Of a stretch of DNA of 64,000 bases, positions 8,459 through 18,411 are shown piece by piece. Within the stretch, counting starts at the first letter, position 1. Each line of letters starts with the position of its first letter. The position numbers and the translations under genes are program-made. The notes beneath the pieces are model-generated. The model had not been told where the DNA came from, did no database searches, and saw only the letters and a program-made list of their open reading frames with translations. This DNA comes from JARRKU01 sp963675565. GTDB taxonomy: Bacteria; Desulfobacterota; Desulfobacteria; Desulfobacterales; Desulfosarcinaceae. The stretch spans positions 868,001 to 932,000 of the forward strand of contig CAXXYD010000002.1 of assembly GCA_963675565.2 (NCBI GenBank). Reading direction: 5' to 3'.

Positions 8459-9543
8459 TGCATACGGAAAACGTTGAAACCCTGATTATCGGCGGCGGCC
8501 TCAGCGGCATCTATGCCGCCTCCCTGCTGGCCCGCAAGAATCGGTCATTTGCCGTTCTCGAAGCCCGTAAGCGTATCGGTGGTAGAATTTTATCTCCGGA
8601 ACACCGGGGATATTTCCCCGACCTGGGCCCCTCCTGGTACTGGCCGGAGATCCACCCCAAAATAGCTCACCTGATTCGAAGCCTGCACCTCACGGGCTAT
8701 CGCCAGTTTGAAACAGGCATGGGCCGTTTTCAAAGTTCCGATGGCGCCGTCCGAACCGTCAGCGGCTATGCCATGGAACCCCTTTCATGGCGCCTTTCCG
8801 GCGGCATGGTGGCACTGATCACAGCGCTGTGCAAAGCGCTTCCCGAAGGTGCCATCCGGTGTAGTCACCCCGTCTGTCAAATTGAAAAAGAGGCCGATGG
8901 TGCCTTGATCAGTGTCGGCGAACTGGAAAAGGTGCCATGGGCCAGGTTCAGAACAAAAAAAGTCATCCTCGCCCTGCCGCCGCGCCTTGCGGCTGCCAGC
9001 ATCCTCTTCACACCGGAGCTGTCCCATACGTTGACCCAGGCAATGCTTAAAATCGGGACCTGGATGGCGGGACAGGCAAAATTCTGCGCCCTGTACGAAG
9101 AACCTTTCTGGCGACTGGCGGGTCTTTCGGGCCAGGCCTACAGTGAGCGTGGTCCGCTGGGCGAAATCCACGATGGATCCGGTAACAACCATGGCCCCTA
9201 TGGACTGACCGGATTTCTCGGCATCCCGGCGGCGCAACGCAACCAGCAGCCATTCATTCGAGAGGCGATTCTTTCTCAACTGGCGGTCCTTTTTGGCAAA
9301 CCGGCGGCGCGGCCGATCCGGTTGTTCTACCAGGATTGGGCCCATGAAAGATATACCGCAACGCCGTTTGACCAGCCGCCAATGATCGAGCACCCCATCT
9401 ATCACCCTCCGGCAGGTCAGACCGCCATTTGGGGGGGCACCATCCATTTTGCCGGCACGGAAACCGCCTTTCAAAGCGGCGGTTATCTCGAAGGCGCACT
9501 GGCCAGTGCTGAACGGGCGGTAGCTGACGCAGTAGAGGGGTAA
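8455..9543 (+). CDS. flavin-containing amine oxidase family protein
   Basis: A 362-aa protein; two adjacent ATGs (8455 and 8458) overlap the mltF stop. The N-terminus has the FAD-binding motif 'LIIGGGLSGIYAASLLARK' followed by 'VLEARKRIGGRI', and the C-terminus has the FAD motif 'IHFAGTETAFQSGGYLEGALASAERA', the standard monoamine oxidase/phytoene desaturase layout. It is shorter than typical MAO enzymes (about 450 aa). No signal peptide is seen. The substrate is unknown; candidates include amines, polyamines or an isoprenoid. Translational coupling to mltF suggests an envelope-related role, but that is only context. Confidence 0.82.
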   Translation: MMHTENVETLIIGGGLSGIYAASLLARKNRSFAVLEARKRIGGRILSPEHRGYFPDLGPSWYWPEIHPKIAHLIRSLHLTGYRQFETGMGRFQSSDGAVRTVSGYAMEPLSWRLSGGMVALITALCKALPEGAIRCSHPVCQIEKEADGALISVGELEKVPWARFRTKKVILALPPRLAAASILFTPELSHTLTQAMLKIGTWMAGQAKFCALYEEPFWRLAGLSGQAYSERGPLGEIHDGSGNNHGPYGLTGFLGIPAAQRNQQPFIREAILSQLAVLFGKPAARPIRLFYQDWAHERYTATPFDQPPMIEHPIYHPPAGQTAIWGGTIHFAGTETAFQSGGYLEGALASAERAVADAVEG

Positions 9544-9671
9544 AATTCTGCGGCCCAATAGCCTAAGATCAGGCTTACTGCCTTCATATGATAAATTTCC
9601 AGCCGGGGTTTCAAGCGTTAAGTGGAGGATGTGAAAAGATATGTCTTGATTTGGGTTACAGGTCCCCAACG

Positions 9672-12011
9672 CTAATGAGAAGTATTGGAAGTACCCGGGC
9701 CCTGCTTTGCCCAGGCGTATAGCTTCGGATGGGTGCACACTTCATAGTATTTTCGTGAAGTGACCCCTGCGAGCTTGAGGCTGGACGGATCCACGACCGG
9801 AATTTGGGCTTCCCGAATAATCAACCGCTGGTACCGGCCGCTAAGCGTCGGAAATCTTCCAACATAAAGATTGGATTTCTGATTGTATGGATCATTGAAG
9901 CCACCCTCGAGCATTTTAAGATCGATTTCGTTGGACAGCTTTTCAAAGCCGGCAGGGCTTAACTCGATCCCATTGACATTATAACGCATGAAGAGATCGT
10001 CCACAGTGCCGGCGATTTCTTCATCGGACAGGGTTTGAAAAACGTAAAGATTGAAAGGGCCTCTCTTGCCGGAAAACAATTTACGCCCTGTTTTACTGCA
10101 ACTTGAAAGCCGGTCAGCCTGGTTAATGGCCGAAGAGATCATGATTCTGTTGTTACCATCGAAAAGAAAAGTCGGTGCATTGTCGATAAAGCTGATGCCA
10201 ATGCCGAGTTCCAATATGGGAAGCTGGTACTTTTGACTTTTTTTATTGTAGCGCTGAATGATGATCAACATATTCAAGGCCAACCCGCAGGCCCTGGCGA
10301 CGCCGTACCATCCGCTTGGTGTATCCTTTCTTTCAAAAAGGGAAAGGATAATGGCGTCTCCTTCAATAAAAATCTTGTTGGCATTATATTCCGCCAGAAT
10401 CTCCGATATGGGGTCGAAAAAATTGAGGCTGAAGTAAGAAGCCGGGTTCAGCCCCCGTTCATTCATCTGGTGGGTGATATCCGTCGATCCCCGGACATCG
10501 GCTTTGATGACCACATGGTTGATAATGGGCGCCTTTTCGGCCGCCCGTTCATGAGGCAGGAGAAATTCATACAGGGTATTGTTTTCACGCGAAAGGGTGA
10601 CCACTTTTTCTTCGGCGGCCAGATTGACCCGCTCCATGGCCTCACGAATCAGATTCGCATTGCTTTTGTCCCGGTGATAGCGGGCGAAAGCGTTCAGAAA
10701 ACGGATGAGGTAGGCTTTGCGCTTGGCCGTGGTCATCTGTTCCATGGACTTTATTTTTCTCGACAAAGGCCTCAGTGAGAATTGTCGATTGTATACTTTC
10801 TTCATCCGTCTGAGTCGATTGCGAATAACCTTGCGGGTCTTGGGGGCCGTGAGGTATTGAATAATTTGTTGAGGGATCAGCGGCGGGCAGTACTCCTGAT
10901 ACTCCGGCTGCATTTCATAAGATGCCGCTATTCGGTGGATCAATCCATTTCGGCAAAATTGCCGGTAAAAGTAATTCAATAGTTTCTTTTGAGCTTTTAT
11001 TTTGCCGCGCAGGATATCCAGCTCTTTTGAGCTTGCCTTATTCTTTTTAAGAACCTGGTATTTCCCTCTGGTCTGCTGCCAGTTCAGAAGCCGGTCCACA
11101 TTGCCGATGTAACAAAGCCAGCTCTCGATTTTATCGCTATATGCTTTTTTGCCCTCATAGACGTCATCGTTTTCTTCCAGATCCGTCAGGGCCAGCCGCT
11201 TTTCCACCGAATGGTTTTCGGAGGACGAACCCAGCCTATCGATATTATTTAACAACTGGCGGACAAAAAACAGAAGGGTTTCGTACTTGTCCGGATCTTC
11301 GATGCGCCTTCCCAGCACAACATCATATTCCGTGATCAGCAGGAACTCGCTATCGGGATATTCCGCATGCAATACCGGGTTTGCAAGCAGATCCATGTAC
11401 AGGGAATGCCGTGGACCGAAAATGGCCTCATGCATCTGCTTGATGACTTTGGCCTCAACCTCGGCTAAAAAACCGAACATCTCTTTGCCGACCTGCTGCA
11501 GAATGGTATCGCGCTCCTGAAGAATCCCCTGAAGTTTGCCTTTGAGCTTCGGTGCCTCGGCAATATCGTCATGCACAGCCAGATCGGACTTTCTTACGGC
11601 ATTCTTCAATCGACCAACGAGGTGGTCATATTGGGTTCGTATTTCTTCCAGCAGCATGCGCAAAACGGCGGTTTGCGCCAGGTATTCAACCTGAATCTCG
11701 CTGAGCCCTTTGGCCTTGTTCACCGCGTCACGCATAATTTCACGGTAAAGCTGCTTATAGCCGTCGACTTCTTTGACCCAGCTATCCTGTTTCGGCATGC
11801 GCTCTCTTTTTTCAACACCGCAATGGCGGGCCACCAATCGGGCCGCGATTTTGCGCGTGGCGTTGACAAAAGTGGGGCTCAAATAAACATCATAGCGAAT
11901 ATTATCGACTCCCAGAACCAGCCGGTCCAGGGAATAGGAATACTTGTATTGTTTCAGTGAAAAAAGCGATAACGGAGGAAGTTGGCGTCTATTTCGCAGG
12001 AAACCAAGCAT
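9672..12011 (-). CDS. large protein with divergent class III cyclase-like domain
   Basis: A 779-aa soluble protein with no membrane segment. The first 490 residues are helical and charged and match no family I know. Residues about 498-690 look like a class III cyclase catalytic domain that has drifted far from the consensus: D505 in 'KADVRGSTD' fits the first metal aspartate, D552 in 'KIFIEGDAIILSLFE' the second, K546 the base-selecting lysine, and 'ISSAINQADRLSS' (N630, R634) the N/R pair. These positions are retained, so it may be active. It lies tail to tail with the amine oxidase gene and is not coupled to a neighbour. The ribosome site before the ATG at 12011 is weak. Confidence 0.75.
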   Translation of the reverse strand: MLGFLRNRRQLPPLSLFSLKQYKYSYSLDRLVLGVDNIRYDVYLSPTFVNATRKIAARLVARHCGVEKRERMPKQDSWVKEVDGYKQLYREIMRDAVNKAKGLSEIQVEYLAQTAVLRMLLEEIRTQYDHLVGRLKNAVRKSDLAVHDDIAEAPKLKGKLQGILQERDTILQQVGKEMFGFLAEVEAKVIKQMHEAIFGPRHSLYMDLLANPVLHAEYPDSEFLLITEYDVVLGRRIEDPDKYETLLFFVRQLLNNIDRLGSSSENHSVEKRLALTDLEENDDVYEGKKAYSDKIESWLCYIGNVDRLLNWQQTRGKYQVLKKNKASSKELDILRGKIKAQKKLLNYFYRQFCRNGLIHRIAASYEMQPEYQEYCPPLIPQQIIQYLTAPKTRKVIRNRLRRMKKVYNRQFSLRPLSRKIKSMEQMTTAKRKAYLIRFLNAFARYHRDKSNANLIREAMERVNLAAEEKVVTLSRENNTLYEFLLPHERAAEKAPIINHVVIKADVRGSTDITHQMNERGLNPASYFSLNFFDPISEILAEYNANKIFIEGDAIILSLFERKDTPSGWYGVARACGLALNMLIIIQRYNKKSQKYQLPILELGIGISFIDNAPTFLFDGNNRIMISSAINQADRLSSCSKTGRKLFSGKRGPFNLYVFQTLSDEEIAGTVDDLFMRYNVNGIELSPAGFEKLSNEIDLKMLEGGFNDPYNQKSNLYVGRFPTLSGRYQRLIIREAQIPVVDPSSLKLAGVTSRKYYEVCTHPKLYAWAKQGPGTSNTSH

Positions 12012-12252
12012 GAATGGCCAATCTGTATATGGTTAGACCGGTTCAGGTATTCATATTATCATGGAATTTCATACCATTAAGCTGACGGAATGTCCATTTT
12101 AGAATTCGCCGGGTAACCGGGCACGTATGCGCTGTCACCATGAACTCACTTTTTCGCAAAGATCCCGCAATCGCGTCTAAAGACCGCGCATGTTCGTCTT
12201 AGCGATGCCCGGAATGCCCCCCCGGGAATACCCTGCGGCAACGGCAGGCATA

Positions 12253-13266
12253 TCAACTGGAAAACTGGAACTGATGATTTTCGATCAAATCGAGGCAAAC
12301 ATCCGCCACCTCTCGGTCGTAAAGCGTGCCGCGGTTGTCCCTGATTTCATCCAGAGCGCGCTGCAGTCCCAGAGAGGGTCGATAGGGCCGGTGGGATGCA
12401 ATGGTTTCAAAAACATCGGCAACAGACAGGATGCGCGCCGGAAGCAATATCTCATCCCCATTCAGGCCGTTTGGGTATCCACTGCCGTCCATGCGCTCGT
12501 GATGCTGAAGGACAATGACCGCCAAGGGCCAGGGGAAGTCGACCTGCCGGAGGATGTCGTATCCTGCCTGGACATGATTTTTGATCAGTTCATACTCAAG
12601 GGCCGACAGCTGTCCCGGTTTGCTCAGTATCTCCGCCGGAATCGTTATTTTCCCAAGGTCGTGGATCACACTGGCCATATGCAGGGCATAGACATCATCC
12701 TCACTGAGCCCCATTGAACGGGCGATGGCACAGGACAATTGCGCCACCCGCTGCTGGTGGCCGGCAGTATATGGGTCGCGCATCTCCACCACCACGGATA
12801 TTGCTTGAACAATGCCGTCCATGGCCCGACGCAGCTTGTCGAAATTCAATTTGACATCATCCAGGGCGGTATTCAATTCCGCTCTGGCGGAGCGTTCTGA
12901 CAGCACCCGTTTCAATCGGGCGACAAATTCCAGGATACGCACTGGTTTTTGGATAAAATCGCTGGCCCCCTGCTCAACGATATCTTCATAATTGAAATCC
13001 TCCACAAAGCCGGTCATCAGAATCACATCGGCCTTGTAATGCGCTTTGACGATGTGCGTCAGTTCGATTCCTGTCATCTCCGGCATCCGGATATCGGCAA
13101 CCACAACGTCTATGGGACATTGGTCCAGTATGGCCAGGGCCACTTTGGACGATTGTGCCACGTAGCACTCATACCCGGCCATTCGGATACCGGTTTGCAG
13201 CAAGGTGCAGATACTTTCGTCATCATCCACGATAAGAATATTTTCAGGTGTGGAAGAAACCTTCAT
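12253..13266 (-). CDS. response regulator with HD-GYP phosphodiesterase domain
   Basis: A 337-aa protein. Residues 8-120 are a receiver domain (acidic cluster DDD at 14-16, phospho-acceptor D58 in VVADIRMPEMTG, K107 in IQKPV). A helical linker leads to an HD-GYP domain (about 150-330) with HD at 202-203 ('VIHDLGKI') and the signature 'HHERMDGSGYPNGL'. HD-GYP enzymes hydrolyse c-di-GMP to GMP, so the protein likely lowers c-di-GMP in response to a kinase. No kinase gene is adjacent. Confidence 0.93.
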   Translation of the reverse strand: MKVSSTPENILIVDDDESICTLLQTGIRMAGYECYVAQSSKVALAILDQCPIDVVVADIRMPEMTGIELTHIVKAHYKADVILMTGFVEDFNYEDIVEQGASDFIQKPVRILEFVARLKRVLSERSARAELNTALDDVKLNFDKLRRAMDGIVQAISVVVEMRDPYTAGHQQRVAQLSCAIARSMGLSEDDVYALHMASVIHDLGKITIPAEILSKPGQLSALEYELIKNHVQAGYDILRQVDFPWPLAVIVLQHHERMDGSGYPNGLNGDEILLPARILSVADVFETIASHRPYRPSLGLQRALDEIRDNRGTLYDREVADVCLDLIENHQFQFSS

Positions 13267-13437
13267 GGATTTTCAATTCCTTTTTCCGGCCGCCAAATAG
13301 GCATTGCCCGAACCTGCCGGCAGGATATCGGGATTCAATGACAGATTGAATCCGATACATTGCCGGATTTGGCCTAAAACGTCTCCATTGCCGGACAGAA
13401 GGGATTAGAGCAGGAAAGCAACGAAGTATATCCATAC

Positions 13438-13455
13438 AGAAACAGTTCTGTTTCT
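13438..13455. promoter_or_regulatory. perfect inverted repeat upstream of the HD-GYP gene
   Basis: AGAAACAG-TT-CTGTTTCT is an 8+8 bp perfect inverted repeat about 170 bp upstream of the HD-GYP start, within the 333-bp gap 13267-13599. That gap also holds a 12-bp palindrome CCTGCCGGCAGG (13313-13324). Either may be an operator or a hairpin. No gene is seen in the gap. Confidence 0.35.
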
Positions 13456-13599
13456 ATATCGAAAGATTATCTATCATAAGATGGAACATTCCGGATGTCA
13501 AAAGCAACCGGCCGATACAGGAGTACATACATGAAACAAGCAAAAAATAACCAACAAAAATGTTCTCATCGGCACCTGCAGATCTGAAACCGCAGCCCG

Positions 13600-14922
13600 C
13601 TAACAATCCTTCCCGGCTTTTTGGGCGGAAAGACGAACAGCCACGGATCGGGCATGTCCGCTTAATCCTTCGATTTGAGCCAGACGAATGATATCGCTGG
13701 CCTCTCTGCGGAACGCGGCTTCCGAGTAATGGATCAGGCTTGTTTTCTTGATAAAATGATCCACGGACAATGCCGACGAAAACCGGGCTGTTCCGGCTGT
13801 GGGCAGGACATGGTTGGGCCCGGCCACATAATCACCCACAGGCTCCGGAGTATGGGGCCCGACAAAAAGTGCACCGGCATGGCGGATCTGACTGATACGA
13901 TCAAAAGGATTTCGAACAATCAATTCCAGATGCTCGGGGGCAATGCGGCTGGCCAGATCGATGGCGGCGTCCATATGGGGCACAACAAACAATGCGGAGT
14001 AGGATGTGATGGATTTTTGGGCAATCTCTTTTCTGGGCAACTGTTCCAGCTGAACCGCCACGCTTTGTTTCACCGCCTTGGCCAAGTCCATGGAATCGGT
14101 GATCAGCATGGCTGAAGCCAGCGGGTCGTGTTCAGCCTGAGAAAGCATATCCGCTGCAACGTACTCCGGTTCCGCACTGTCGTCCGCCACTACCAGTATC
14201 TCGCTGGGACCGGCGATCATATCAATTTGCACCATGCCGGCCACCAGTTTTTTGGCCAGGGTGACATATATATTGCCCGGACCGACGATGACGTCGACCT
14301 TGGCAACAGTGTCCGTTCCAAAGGCCAGGGCCGCAATCGCCCAGGCACTGCCGACCTTGTAAACGGTATCGACACCGGCCTTGCGGGCCGCCGCCAGCAG
14401 GAAAGGGCTCACCGATCCATCTTTGGTTGGCGGCGTTGCCATGACCACTTTGGGCACACCGGCAATTTTAGCCGGTATGGCCCCCATCAGCACGGAAGAA
14501 ACCAGTGGCGTTGCACCGCCCCTTCCCCCCGGCACGTAAACCCCGGCTGCATCCACGGGATGAACCATCTGCCCCAGAATGGTACCGGCCCGCGGCGTAT
14601 CAATCCATGAGTTGGACCGCTGGCGAACATGAAAGGCTTCAATTTGGGAAGCCGCCCGGTTCAAAGCGCGTTTGAACGGGGCGTCCACCTGGCGTACGGC
14701 GGCGTCCATCTCTACTTTGGTCACGGCAAGCTGGCCGATGTCCAGGCTGGGCGCGTCGAACCGGCGGCTGTATCGAATGACTGCATCGTCGCCCTCTTTT
14801 TTGACCGCATCAATAATGCGCTGAACGGCCACAAGGTCCTTACGCCGATAGCCCAGTCCGCGCTGCACGATGCGCTGGAGCCGTTTTTCGGCGGCTTCCG
14901 ACGGAAAGTTGTAAATTTTCAT
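13600..14922 (-). CDS. hisD: histidinol dehydrogenase
   Basis: A 440-aa enzyme starting MKIYNFPSEAAE. The ATG at 14922 is chosen because AAGGAA lies just upstream (14934-14939 on the complement) and the resulting length equals the family norm; the frame stays open to 15075. It oxidises histidinol to histidine with two NAD. Catalytic and zinc residues are present: 'SQAEHDP' (Q, H), 'IAPEHLEL' (E, H pair), 'VGDYVAGPNHVLPT' (D) and 'GLSGHARSV' (H). NAD-site 'GPGNIYV' is also present. No other his gene is nearby. Confidence 0.95.
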   Translation of the reverse strand: MKIYNFPSEAAEKRLQRIVQRGLGYRRKDLVAVQRIIDAVKKEGDDAVIRYSRRFDAPSLDIGQLAVTKVEMDAAVRQVDAPFKRALNRAASQIEAFHVRQRSNSWIDTPRAGTILGQMVHPVDAAGVYVPGGRGGATPLVSSVLMGAIPAKIAGVPKVVMATPPTKDGSVSPFLLAAARKAGVDTVYKVGSAWAIAALAFGTDTVAKVDVIVGPGNIYVTLAKKLVAGMVQIDMIAGPSEILVVADDSAEPEYVAADMLSQAEHDPLASAMLITDSMDLAKAVKQSVAVQLEQLPRKEIAQKSITSYSALFVVPHMDAAIDLASRIAPEHLELIVRNPFDRISQIRHAGALFVGPHTPEPVGDYVAGPNHVLPTAGTARFSSALSVDHFIKKTSLIHYSEAAFRREASDIIRLAQIEGLSGHARSVAVRLSAQKAGKDC

Positions 14923-15301
14923 AGTGGTTGTTTCCTTCAGCGGACTGACGCACGGCGGTGCCGCCGGTGCGAAGTGTTTATGCATACAGGGTTCAATTTC
15001 ACCACCCCGACAGTATAAAACCGAATTAACCTCTTTCAATAGTGTGGAAACCGGATGGATGTCAACACAACGCACAAAGCCCCAGCGGTTCTAATTGAAC
15101 AGGGCACATCAGAAAGCCTATCATGATTAGGAGCCAAGAAGGTGGTTTTTCATCAAGTACAACGCCTTTGAGCAATGGTGAGTAGGATACAAGGATACTG
15201 ATTCAGGATAAAAAGGGCGCTGATTTTGGGCAATGGCAATGCGATGCATGATTCCCGAAGATCAGGGAATTAATCGCTGGATGAAGGTATTTGGCCAAGT
15301 T
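14923..15301. other. gap between hisD and the transposase
   Basis: About 380 bases. Directly upstream of hisD there is a 6-bp hairpin CGGCGG-TG-CCGCCG (14953-14966) in the likely leader. The rest, next to the transposase stop, should contain one end of the insertion sequence, but I could not identify a matching terminal inverted repeat by eye. No gene is seen. Confidence 0.35.
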
Positions 15302-16603
15302 CTATGGGGCTCGGATTTCTGGCGGATCAGCAACATTGCGTAAAAGATGCTCATAGTCGGCAAAAAGCATGATACGAATGGCCGCGCGCAAGTTGTTCCA
15401 ATACTCTTGGCGGGAGCTGAATTTTGAACGGCAATACTGGTAGCCGGGATCGCAAAGTTCCAGAATCTGATGGATGAAAAAGGCCAACACGTTGAGGATA
15501 AAAAAGTTGTTCGACAAGTGTTGCTTGCCGTGGCCGAAGTTATGCTCCAGGTGATAACCTTGGTTTTTTAGGGTATTAAATGTTTCGTTTTCAATTTTCC
15601 AGCGACTACGGCCGGCTTTGACGAGTTCAACGACATTTTGCTTGCTCACCTGCTGATCGGTTACCCAACTATTATGGTAGGTGGCCTTTTCATTCACAAT
15701 GAGCCAGTACTCAAAAAAATTCACATGATCGGCATTGCGACTGTCGTTCAAAAGCGCATGATTCACCCAGCGGTAATGGTGCCGCCTGCCTTTGTCATCG
15801 ATCAGTTCCATATGTTCGACGCCGTGCAAGGGCTCAAGTTGTTCAATGCATTGGAACAAGGTTTTGTGGTCCGTGGGTTTTGCCACAAGAATATAGGACA
15901 TGTTCGATGCTTTTAAGGCATCAATAAACGGTTGATTCGAATAAAGGCCATCGCCGGTGATCATGATTTTCAGCTTGGGGTGGGTCGCGCGGATTTTGCT
16001 GACCAGCCTTTTGCCTGCATTGCGTTCACAATCATTTTTAACGTTGCCATCGGCATTGATGATGGGTTCTGGGGCCAGCGGGATGACCTGCCGCATGTCC
16101 GGATGAAGCATGACGGCTTGCAAGATCTGATGTGAATAGCGCAGTTTGCTTTTTGCGCCCTTATAGGTCAGACAACTTGGACAATTAATTTTTTCGGAAG
16201 AAAAATACTGCGAGCCGTCAATTGCGATAAGATAATGATCGCTTTCCAGTTTATAGGCAAACAGCTGTCTTGCCCGCTGCAGGTGCTGGAACAAAATCGC
16301 AAAGCACGGATCGATGAGTTTGGTATCGACGGCATCTAAAGTGTTTCGCATTACAGCGTCACTGGGGATGGCCCTTACATCGAACATGGCCTTTAAGTTG
16401 CAGCATTGCATATTGTCTTGCATGCGACGCTGAAAAGAAAGCAGTGAAGGGTCTTGAAAAAACATCATAGCCAAAGCGCTCATCAGGCAATCGTGCAGTT
16501 CGAAGCCGACCTTGCCCGATTGCCGGTGATCATTAATCTGGAGGAAAAGCGCGGAGATGGCTTTTCGCTGTGCGCTGAAGCTTAGATGTTTTTTGGTATG
16601 CAA
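15302..16603 (-). CDS. IS4-like DDE transposase
   Basis: A 433-aa transposase that appears complete. DDE-type acidic residues fit 'LIAIDGSQYFSS' (first D), 'IMITGDGLYSNQ' (second D) and the C-terminal 'RWKIENETFNTLKNQGYHLEHNFGHG' (E), the last block being typical of IS4-like families with a beta-strand insertion. No frameshift or internal stop is seen. The insertion sits between hisD and serC; its base composition is more AT-rich than the flanking genes. Terminal repeats and target duplication could not be fixed by eye. Confidence 0.85.
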   Translation of the reverse strand: MHTKKHLSFSAQRKAISALFLQINDHRQSGKVGFELHDCLMSALAMMFFQDPSLLSFQRRMQDNMQCCNLKAMFDVRAIPSDAVMRNTLDAVDTKLIDPCFAILFQHLQRARQLFAYKLESDHYLIAIDGSQYFSSEKINCPSCLTYKGAKSKLRYSHQILQAVMLHPDMRQVIPLAPEPIINADGNVKNDCERNAGKRLVSKIRATHPKLKIMITGDGLYSNQPFIDALKASNMSYILVAKPTDHKTLFQCIEQLEPLHGVEHMELIDDKGRRHHYRWVNHALLNDSRNADHVNFFEYWLIVNEKATYHNSWVTDQQVSKQNVVELVKAGRSRWKIENETFNTLKNQGYHLEHNFGHGKQHLSNNFFILNVLAFFIHQILELCDPGYQYCRSKFSSRQEYWNNLRAAIRIMLFADYEHLLRNVADPPEIRAP

Positions 16604-17096
16604 GTTGCCCCTACATATTGTTAACCTGCTGTTATTAATATCAATATATAGGGGTAAAGTCTAGTTTTATTTTATATAATGAAATCGTTGGGTTATTGAC
16701 AAAAAGGGCTATGGCCATCGCGAAAAATTAATTTTCAAAAGCCCTTAGTCCCCGACCAGAAAAGCTGAAGAACCTTCAGTTAGAATTGCTGACAAAGCCC
16801 CTCCTTTTTTTCGGGTTATCGCTCCCGGCATTCACCGAACCGGAACCCGGGACACGACGCAAAGACACCTTCCTCCGCTCGAAATCGTAATTATTGTGCA
16901 AGCGGAGCGGATTGCACAATGACCGGCAGGTGGATGAAAACAGGTGCACCACACCCGCTTTGAATTTGAACAGGCCCTTTTTTTGTCTATCGTCTCATTC
17001 AATTATGATTGACATGTGTCCAATATTCTGTAGGTATATCTTTTTTGATAATCCCCCCACAACCACGATCCCTTATCTGCTTATGGAGGCAAAGAG
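16604..17096. other. gap between transposase and serC
   Basis: About 490 AT-rich bases. It contains an AAGGGCT/AGCCCTT stem (about 16703-16747) enclosing two small palindromes, a hairpin CTGAAG-AAC-CTTCAG (16765-16779), and a TTGACA box at 17009-17014 with a poor -10 about 16 nt later that could serve serC. The transposon end probably lies in the first part. No gene is seen. Confidence 0.35.
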
Positions 17097-18185
17097 ATGA
17101 AGCCGAAGCGCATTTTTAATTTCAACGCAGGCCCGGCCGCCCTGCCGCAGGCGGTTCTGGAAGAAATTCAAGCCAATTTTCTCGATTTCGACGGCTCAGG
17201 CATGTCCATTACCGAAGTCAGCCATCGCTCCAAATGGTTCGATGATGTCATCAATGATGCGGTGGCCCGTGTCAAGCGTCTGTTCAAACTCGACGACCGG
17301 TACCGCGTGCTCTTTTTGCAAGGCGGTGCCAGCATGCAGTTCTGCCTTATCCCGATGAACTTTTTGGCCGATGGCCAGCACGCCGACTATGTCAACACCG
17401 GAACATGGTCTACAAAGGCCATTAAGGAGGCCCAGATCCAGGGCAAGCAAATCGCCGTGGTGGCCTCTTCGGAAGATCGCAACTTTGCTTATATCCCCAA
17501 AAATATCCCCTTCAACGCCGATGCGGTGTACGCACACATCACCTCCAACAACACCATCAAAGGCACACAATGGGCCGAATTTCCCGATACAGGCGGTGTT
17601 CCCCTTATCGCGGACATGTCCTCGGATATCTTATCACGCCCTGTGGACGCCCAAAAATTCGGCCTCATTTATGCCGGGGCGCAAAAAAATATGGGGCCGG
17701 CCGGTGTATGTCTGGTGGTGGTGCGGGACGACTTCCTGGAACGCGTCCCTGAAAATATTCCCACCATGCTCAAATACACAACACACGCGGCAAAGAATTC
17801 CATGTTCAATACACCGCCGTGCTTCGCCATTTATACCGTGCAACTGGTACTCAAGTGGCTGGAGGAAACCATCGGCGGACTTGATCAGATGGCCGCTCGC
17901 AATCAGGAAAAGGCCGACCTGCTCTATGGCACCATAGACAACAGTGATTTCTACAACGGAACGGCCGACCTCGACAGCCGGTCCCTGATGAATGTCACCT
18001 TCCGGCTGCCCAGCGAGGAGCTGGAGCAAAAATTTGTCGCCCAGGCGCTCGACCACGATCTGGGCGGTTTGAAAGGCCACCGTTCGGTTGGCGGCTGCCG
18101 GGCCTCCATCTATAACCCGACACCGATGGCCGGTGTAAAGGCCCTGGTGGATTTCATGAAACATTTTGAAGCCCAAAACGGATAG
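17097..18185 (+). CDS. serC: phosphoserine aminotransferase
   Basis: A 362-aa class V aminotransferase with GGAGG 8 nt before the ATG. It makes 3-phosphoserine from 3-phosphohydroxypyruvate and glutamate, and also serves pyridoxal phosphate synthesis in some bacteria. Typical SerC blocks are 'FNFNAGPAALPQAVLEE', 'LFLQGGASMQF', the PLP-lysine region 'YAGAQKNMGPAG', and 'GLKGHRSVGGCRASIYN' near the C-terminus. The length matches SerC (about 360 aa). No other serine gene is nearby. Confidence 0.96.
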   Translation: MKPKRIFNFNAGPAALPQAVLEEIQANFLDFDGSGMSITEVSHRSKWFDDVINDAVARVKRLFKLDDRYRVLFLQGGASMQFCLIPMNFLADGQHADYVNTGTWSTKAIKEAQIQGKQIAVVASSEDRNFAYIPKNIPFNADAVYAHITSNNTIKGTQWAEFPDTGGVPLIADMSSDILSRPVDAQKFGLIYAGAQKNMGPAGVCLVVVRDDFLERVPENIPTMLKYTTHAAKNSMFNTPPCFAIYTVQLVLKWLEETIGGLDQMAARNQEKADLLYGTIDNSDFYNGTADLDSRSLMNVTFRLPSEELEQKFVAQALDHDLGGLKGHRSVGGCRASIYNPTPMAGVKALVDFMKHFEAQNG

Positions 18186-18213
18186 GCACAGACAGGTAAC
18201 AAATCGGAATCAG

Positions 18214-18254
18214 TACAAAAGGCAGTCGCGCACAAAAGCAGGCTGCCTTTTGTA
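18214..18254 (+). terminator. hairpin after serC
   Basis: A perfect 12-bp stem (TACAAAAGGCAG at 18214-18225, complement at 18243-18254) with a 17-nt loop, 29 nt after the serC stop. The 3' arm ends in TTTTGTA rather than a long T run, so it is a plausible but imperfect intrinsic terminator. Confidence 0.55.
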
Positions 18255-18411
18255 TGGACTGTGTCGGTGTTGGTTATTTTTGGGTAGAGTTTTCCTTGAC
18301 AAGCACAGTGAATCCAAATAGTTTTTATTGTATCACACACCAACAACGTTCATTATCGCCGTTGGAATAATATAAGGCGGTTGCCGGCCTTTAAATCAGA
18401 GGGAGGGGTGT

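Noticed and set aside
15100..16750. Exact ends and target duplication of the IS4-like element
   Set aside because: AAAAAGGGC-like motifs occur on both sides, but they are direct, short and imperfect, so no boundary was claimed.
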